Shown piece by piece: positions 60,838-64,000 of a stretch of DNA of 64,000 nt. This DNA comes from Planctomycetaceae bacterium (GTDB lineage Bacteria; Planctomycetota; UBA1135; GCA-002686595). Position numbers and translations under genes: made by a program. The notes under the pieces are model-generated. The model searched no databases and was not told where the DNA came from. It saw only the letters and a list, made by a program, of their open reading frames with translations. Each line of letters starts with the position of its first letter. Position 1 is the first letter of the stretch. Location: positions 1 to 64,000 of the forward strand of contig WYBT01000019.1 of assembly GCA_011525785.1 (NCBI GenBank), in the 5' to 3' direction.

Positions 60838-62619
60838 ATGAACACCAAGATCGCCTGCGTCGTCGCCTGTCTGTCGCTTCCGCTCTCCGCTGCTCAGGGA
60901 GGGCTGGTGCTGTTCCGCGGAACGCCGGGCGGGAGCGGGGACGTGCTTGCGGCCGATCCCAGCGCCCAGACGCCGACGGTCGCTGTCCCCGGACTCGACG
61001 GGGTGACGCTGCTTCCCATCGACGCCGCGGGCCGGCTCGAGCTCGAGCAGCTGCGCACCGACCGCGCCCGCCTGCGTACCGACATCCCCGGCGCCTCGCG
61101 CTTGGCGCTGCCGGCCGGACGCGGCTCGCTCTACCGCTACTCGCGTCCTTCGCCGAGCGGTCTGGACTACGGGCTGTTCGCGATCGACTCGGCCGGCGTC
61201 GCCCGGAACCTGTTCACTCTGCCCGGCGTCGGACCGGCCGGCGACGAGACGCCCTTCACGGCGCGCATTGCGATCGCGCCGAGCGGGACGAGCGCGCTGG
61301 TCGTCACCACGCTCGCAGCCGGCGGCGATGTGCTCGAGCTCGACCTGGCGAGCGGCGCCGTAATCAACTTGACCGCGCAACTCGCGCCGCAGCGCTTCTT
61401 CGCCAGCGGAGTGCACCACCGCGGCGCGTGGGGCGTCGTTGCGAGCCCCGCCGGCGTCTGGCGCTTCGCGTCGGGCGTCGCGGATGTCACCGCGCTGTCG
61501 TTCGGCGCGAGCATGCCGACGCACTTCAGCGGCGAGGTCGTGTTCAGCTCCAACGATCTGTGGGCGCTCACGACGGCTGGCGACGCGCCCGATCAACTGC
61601 ACGTGTTCGCCTTCGGCGTGAGCGGCACGGCGACGCAAGTGACGACTGTCGCGCAAGCCATCTCGCCCGCGGGCTACCAGCCCGAGCACCTGCACGGGCC
61701 GTATCTGGCGATCTCCGAGGACGGAAGCCACTGCGCGTGGCGCGCCGAGACCGCGGTCTCGACCGAGGCCTTCCTTGCGCGCGTGCCGCAGGCCGCGCCG
61801 AACGCCTCGCACCAGCTCACCGAGGACGCCAACTTCATCGACACGATCGATGAGATCGGCGACTTCTTCTTCCGGCCGCTGAGCAACGTGCTCGTGTTCG
61901 CGGCCGGCGAGCGTTCGACTACCGGCGTACCGGTGCTCGAGAACCTCGACTACTACTCGGGTCAGTTGCCCGCGAGCGGCGGCCCCAGCCTCGCGAACTT
62001 GACGCTGACCAGCGGCGTCGCGCTGCCGCCGTTCGTGCAGCCGGCCGAGCTCAAGCCCACCTCGACCGCGCTCGTGCCCGGCTCGCCGCGCATGCTGATG
62101 CACACGCGCAAGAGCGGCGGCACCGGCGATCTGATCGCGGCCGACGCCTCGAGCAGCGGCTTCACCGTGGTCGTCGACGACGTCAAGGACATCCACTTCA
62201 TGGAGTCGGCCGGCGCCAACGTGCTCGTCGGCGTGCGGCGCGGGAACGGCGCCAAGCCCAGCGAGGTGTTCCTCGTCGGAGCGGGCATCGCACCGCCGAC
62301 CGCGCCGCTCCTCAGCGTGAACACGCTGCACGAGTTCGACCGCTTCGCCAGCGGGCCGAGCGGCTGGGCGGCGTTCGTCGAGCGCACGACCACCAAGGAA
62401 CGCCTGTGGCGCTTCGATCCGGCGCTGGGCGCGCTGGTGAAGTTCTCCGAACGCGCGCTGTTCTTCGGACCGACGCTGGCCTGGGCGCCGAGCGGCGAGC
62501 TGGGCTTCTCCGTCGGGCAAGGCGGGACGATGTCGATCTTCGCCGCCTGGCCGCGCACGAGTGCGGTGTTGCGCTTGCCCACTCCGGTCGCGCCCGGGTT
62601 CCTGCTGCCGGGCGCGTGA
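60838..62619 (+). CDS. Secreted beta-propeller-like protein, paralogue of the protein at 57100
   Basis: 593 residues from ATG 60838; signal peptide TKIACVVACLSLPLSAAQ. It aligns with the protein at 57100 over its full length: FRGTPGGSGDVLAAD matches FQGSPGGVGSVWVID, then PGASRLALP, APQRFFASG/PPQNFEGAG, HGPYLAISEDGSHCAWRAET, TIDEIGDFFFRPL and FGPTLAWAPSGELGF, ending PGFLLPGA. The repeats suggest a WD40/TolB-type propeller. The pair probably arose by duplication around the RTX-like gene, with one copy inverted. It is convergent with the oligopeptide-binding gene (4 bp between stops). Function unknown. Confidence 0.8.
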   Translation: MNTKIACVVACLSLPLSAAQGGLVLFRGTPGGSGDVLAADPSAQTPTVAVPGLDGVTLLPIDAAGRLELEQLRTDRARLRTDIPGASRLALPAGRGSLYRYSRPSPSGLDYGLFAIDSAGVARNLFTLPGVGPAGDETPFTARIAIAPSGTSALVVTTLAAGGDVLELDLASGAVINLTAQLAPQRFFASGVHHRGAWGVVASPAGVWRFASGVADVTALSFGASMPTHFSGEVVFSSNDLWALTTAGDAPDQLHVFAFGVSGTATQVTTVAQAISPAGYQPEHLHGPYLAISEDGSHCAWRAETAVSTEAFLARVPQAAPNASHQLTEDANFIDTIDEIGDFFFRPLSNVLVFAAGERSTTGVPVLENLDYYSGQLPASGGPSLANLTLTSGVALPPFVQPAELKPTSTALVPGSPRMLMHTRKSGGTGDLIAADASSSGFTVVVDDVKDIHFMESAGANVLVGVRRGNGAKPSEVFLVGAGIAPPTAPLLSVNTLHEFDRFASGPSGWAAFVERTTTKERLWRFDPALGALVKFSERALFFGPTLAWAPSGELGFSVGQGGTMSIFAAWPRTSAVLRLPTPVAPGFLLPGA

Positions 62620-62623
62620 TGCG

Positions 62624-64000
62624 CTACTGCGCGACGAACCAGCGCCGCAGCGAGTAGCCCGGGTCGAGCGCGAAAAGCTGCACGCCGCGCACGCGCTTGG
62701 AGAGTGCATAGCGACGCGCAGCCCACAGCCCGAACATGCACGGCTGGAGCTGGTGCACGCGCGACTGCAGGCGGTGGAACAGCGTGCGGTTCAGTGCGGG
62801 GCTCAGCTCGCGCTGCAAGCTCCCGATGAGCGCGTCCACCTGCGCGTCGGCGAGGCCCCAGCGGTTGGCGCCGCCCGACTTGGACCAGCGTGAATGCCAC
62901 ATCGGCTCGGGATCGCTGATGTAGGACGACGCGAGCGTCAACGCCGCGGCTTCGAACTCGCGCTTGCGCAGCGCTTCGCTGAACGCCGCAGGGTCGCGCG
63001 TGACCAGTCGCACGCCGACTCCCACCGCTTCCCAGTCGGCCTGCAACGCCTGCGCGATCTGCTGGCTAACGGTTGCGCCGCTCGCGAACAGGTATTCGAG
63101 CTCGAGCGGCGCGCCTTCGCGGTCGACGCGGCCGTCGCCATCGCGATCGATCCAACCGGCCTGAGCGAGCAGCGACTGCGCGCGCGTGCGGTCGAACGCC
63201 AGCGGCGCGAGCGTCGCGTCATAGTGCGGCGCGAACGCCGGCTGTTCGCCCGTCACGCGCAGTGCGAGCCCGCGGTACACGCCGTCGCGGATCGCGTCCC
63301 AGTTCGCTGCGTGCGCGAGCGCGTTGCGCACGCGCGCGTCGCTCAGCTTGGGCGACGCGAGGTTCCAGGCCGTGACGCTCAAGGACGGCGTGAGCAACAG
63401 GCCCTTGCCGAACGAGGCGGCAAAGCGCTCGTTCGCAGTGCGCTCGCCGAAGTAGTCCTCGACGCTGAGTCGATCGACGAAGTCGACTTGACCTTCGAGC
63501 AGCGCTGCAAGCGCCGCATTGGGATCGCCCAGCGGGCGCCACGTGAGTTGATCGAGCCAGCCTGCGTTCTCGGAATCGTGATAGCCCTCGACGCGGCGCG
63601 CGACGACGCGCTCATTGGAGAACTCGACCACGCGGTAGGGGCCCAGGCCGAGCCACTCGCGGTTGGCGCGGTGCTCGTTGACGAACTTGGCTTGCTCGAG
63701 CGGCTCGCCGTCGGCCGGGCGGCTCTTGTTGTCGGGATCCGCGAGGTCGTAGAGGTGCGACGGCAGGATCGTGAAGGTCTCGTCGAAGGCCGCCTCGGCC
63801 AGGAAGTACGCCTCGCCGAAGACGAAGCGCACTCGGCCGTCTTCGAGCCGGCTCGCGCTCTCGATCTTCTCGAACGCAGCGCGCTTGCGGTCGCAGCGCA
63901 CGCGCGGGTTGCGGAAGCACTCGAACGAGAACAGCACGTCGCGCGCGTCGAACGGATGTCCGTCGTGCCAACGCACGCCCTCGCGCAGCGTGAACGTGAG
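62624..64000 (-). CDS. ABC-transporter oligopeptide/dipeptide-binding protein, N-terminus outside the window
   Basis: 459 codons are visible, and the frame is open to the window edge, so the signal peptide is missing. The sequence starts LTFTLREGVRWHDGHPFDAR, which continues DVLFSFE, the SBP family 5 signature of OppA/DppA-type proteins. Further motifs: LGLGPYRVVEFSNERVVARR, AAWNLASPKLSDARVRNAL-type segment (actual TAWNLASPKLSDARVRNALA), and the late AQSLLAQAGWIDRDGDGRVD. Such proteins bind peptides outside the inner membrane and hand them to an ABC permease. Permease genes may lie beyond 64000. The class is firm; the ligand is not known. Confidence 0.9.
   Translation of the reverse strand, partial: LTFTLREGVRWHDGHPFDARDVLFSFECFRNPRVRCDRKRAAFEKIESASRLEDGRVRFVFGEAYFLAEAAFDETFTILPSHLYDLADPDNKSRPADGEPLEQAKFVNEHRANREWLGLGPYRVVEFSNERVVARRVEGYHDSENAGWLDQLTWRPLGDPNAALAALLEGQVDFVDRLSVEDYFGERTANERFAASFGKGLLLTPSLSVTAWNLASPKLSDARVRNALAHAANWDAIRDGVYRGLALRVTGEQPAFAPHYDATLAPLAFDRTRAQSLLAQAGWIDRDGDGRVDREGAPLELEYLFASGATVSQQIAQALQADWEAVGVGVRLVTRDPAAFSEALRKREFEAAALTLASSYISDPEPMWHSRWSKSGGANRWGLADAQVDALIGSLQRELSPALNRTLFHRLQSRVHQLQPCMFGLWAARRYALSKRVRGVQLFALDPGYSLRRWFVAQ

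Overview
The window is 64 kb of GC-rich DNA that reads as a Planctomycetota chromosome. The evidence is the mix of genes rather than any single marker: ECF sigma factors overlapping Ser/Thr kinases, a sigma-54 activator fused to a kinase-like domain, TPR-CHAT proteins, and many large secreted FG-GAP or beta-propeller proteins, four of which share one C-terminal module. The genus cannot be fixed from sequence alone. No rRNA, tRNA, CRISPR array, transposase or phage structural gene was found.

Layout. 1-2295: start of a Nudix hydrolase (minus), then folC overlapping a small conserved gene. 2338-4455: 14-repeat FG-GAP protein. 4692-5798: stand-alone cobalamin-binding protein with the CarH-type Wx9EH light-sensing signature. 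6091-9991: operon 1 (ECF sigma, single-pass membrane protein, TPR-CHAT protein). 9963-14875: carboxypeptidase-regulatory-like protein, archaeal-type ProRS, a hypothetical gene. 15117-18386: Ser/Thr kinase fused to a SUMF1-like domain. 18436-26499: a saccharopine-dehydrogenase-like gene, a pair of coupled membrane proteins, a DUF2785-like gene, and two propeller/FG-GAP genes sitting beside partial copies of neighbouring gene ends. 26946-30714: operon 2, the same three-gene plan as operon 1. 30718-36943: three secreted proteins. 37185-41706: TPR kinase overlapping its ECF sigma factor, then a HemS-like heme protein. 41833-50070: a beta-helix protein, two seven-bladed propellers, and an FG-GAP/tail-fibre-like protein carrying a 108-bp in-frame palindrome. 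50277-52012: rhodanese, a candidate structured RNA with a strong terminator, hairpin repeats, a pseudopilin. 52066-56994: kinase-like/TPR/GAF/AAA+/Fis regulator. 57100-62619: two paralogous secreted proteins around an RTX-like protein. 62624-64000: oligopeptide-binding protein, truncated by the window edge.

How it fits together. Roughly a third of the window codes for exported proteins with Ca-binding-type or propeller repeats, and much of the rest is signalling (three ECF sigma factors, three kinase-type proteins, one sigma-54 activator, one B12 sensor). The strongest candidates for undescribed biology are the duplicated sigma/membrane-protein/CHAT operons, whose CHAT peptidases have a signal peptide and a C-terminal anchor and so should face outward; the in-frame 40-bp-stem palindrome at 49469-49576; the repeated association of propeller genes with orphan 3' gene ends; and the unassigned structured RNA near 50918-51144. 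Housekeeping genes (folC, proS, a saccharopine-dehydrogenase-like gene, hemS) are scattered singly among these.
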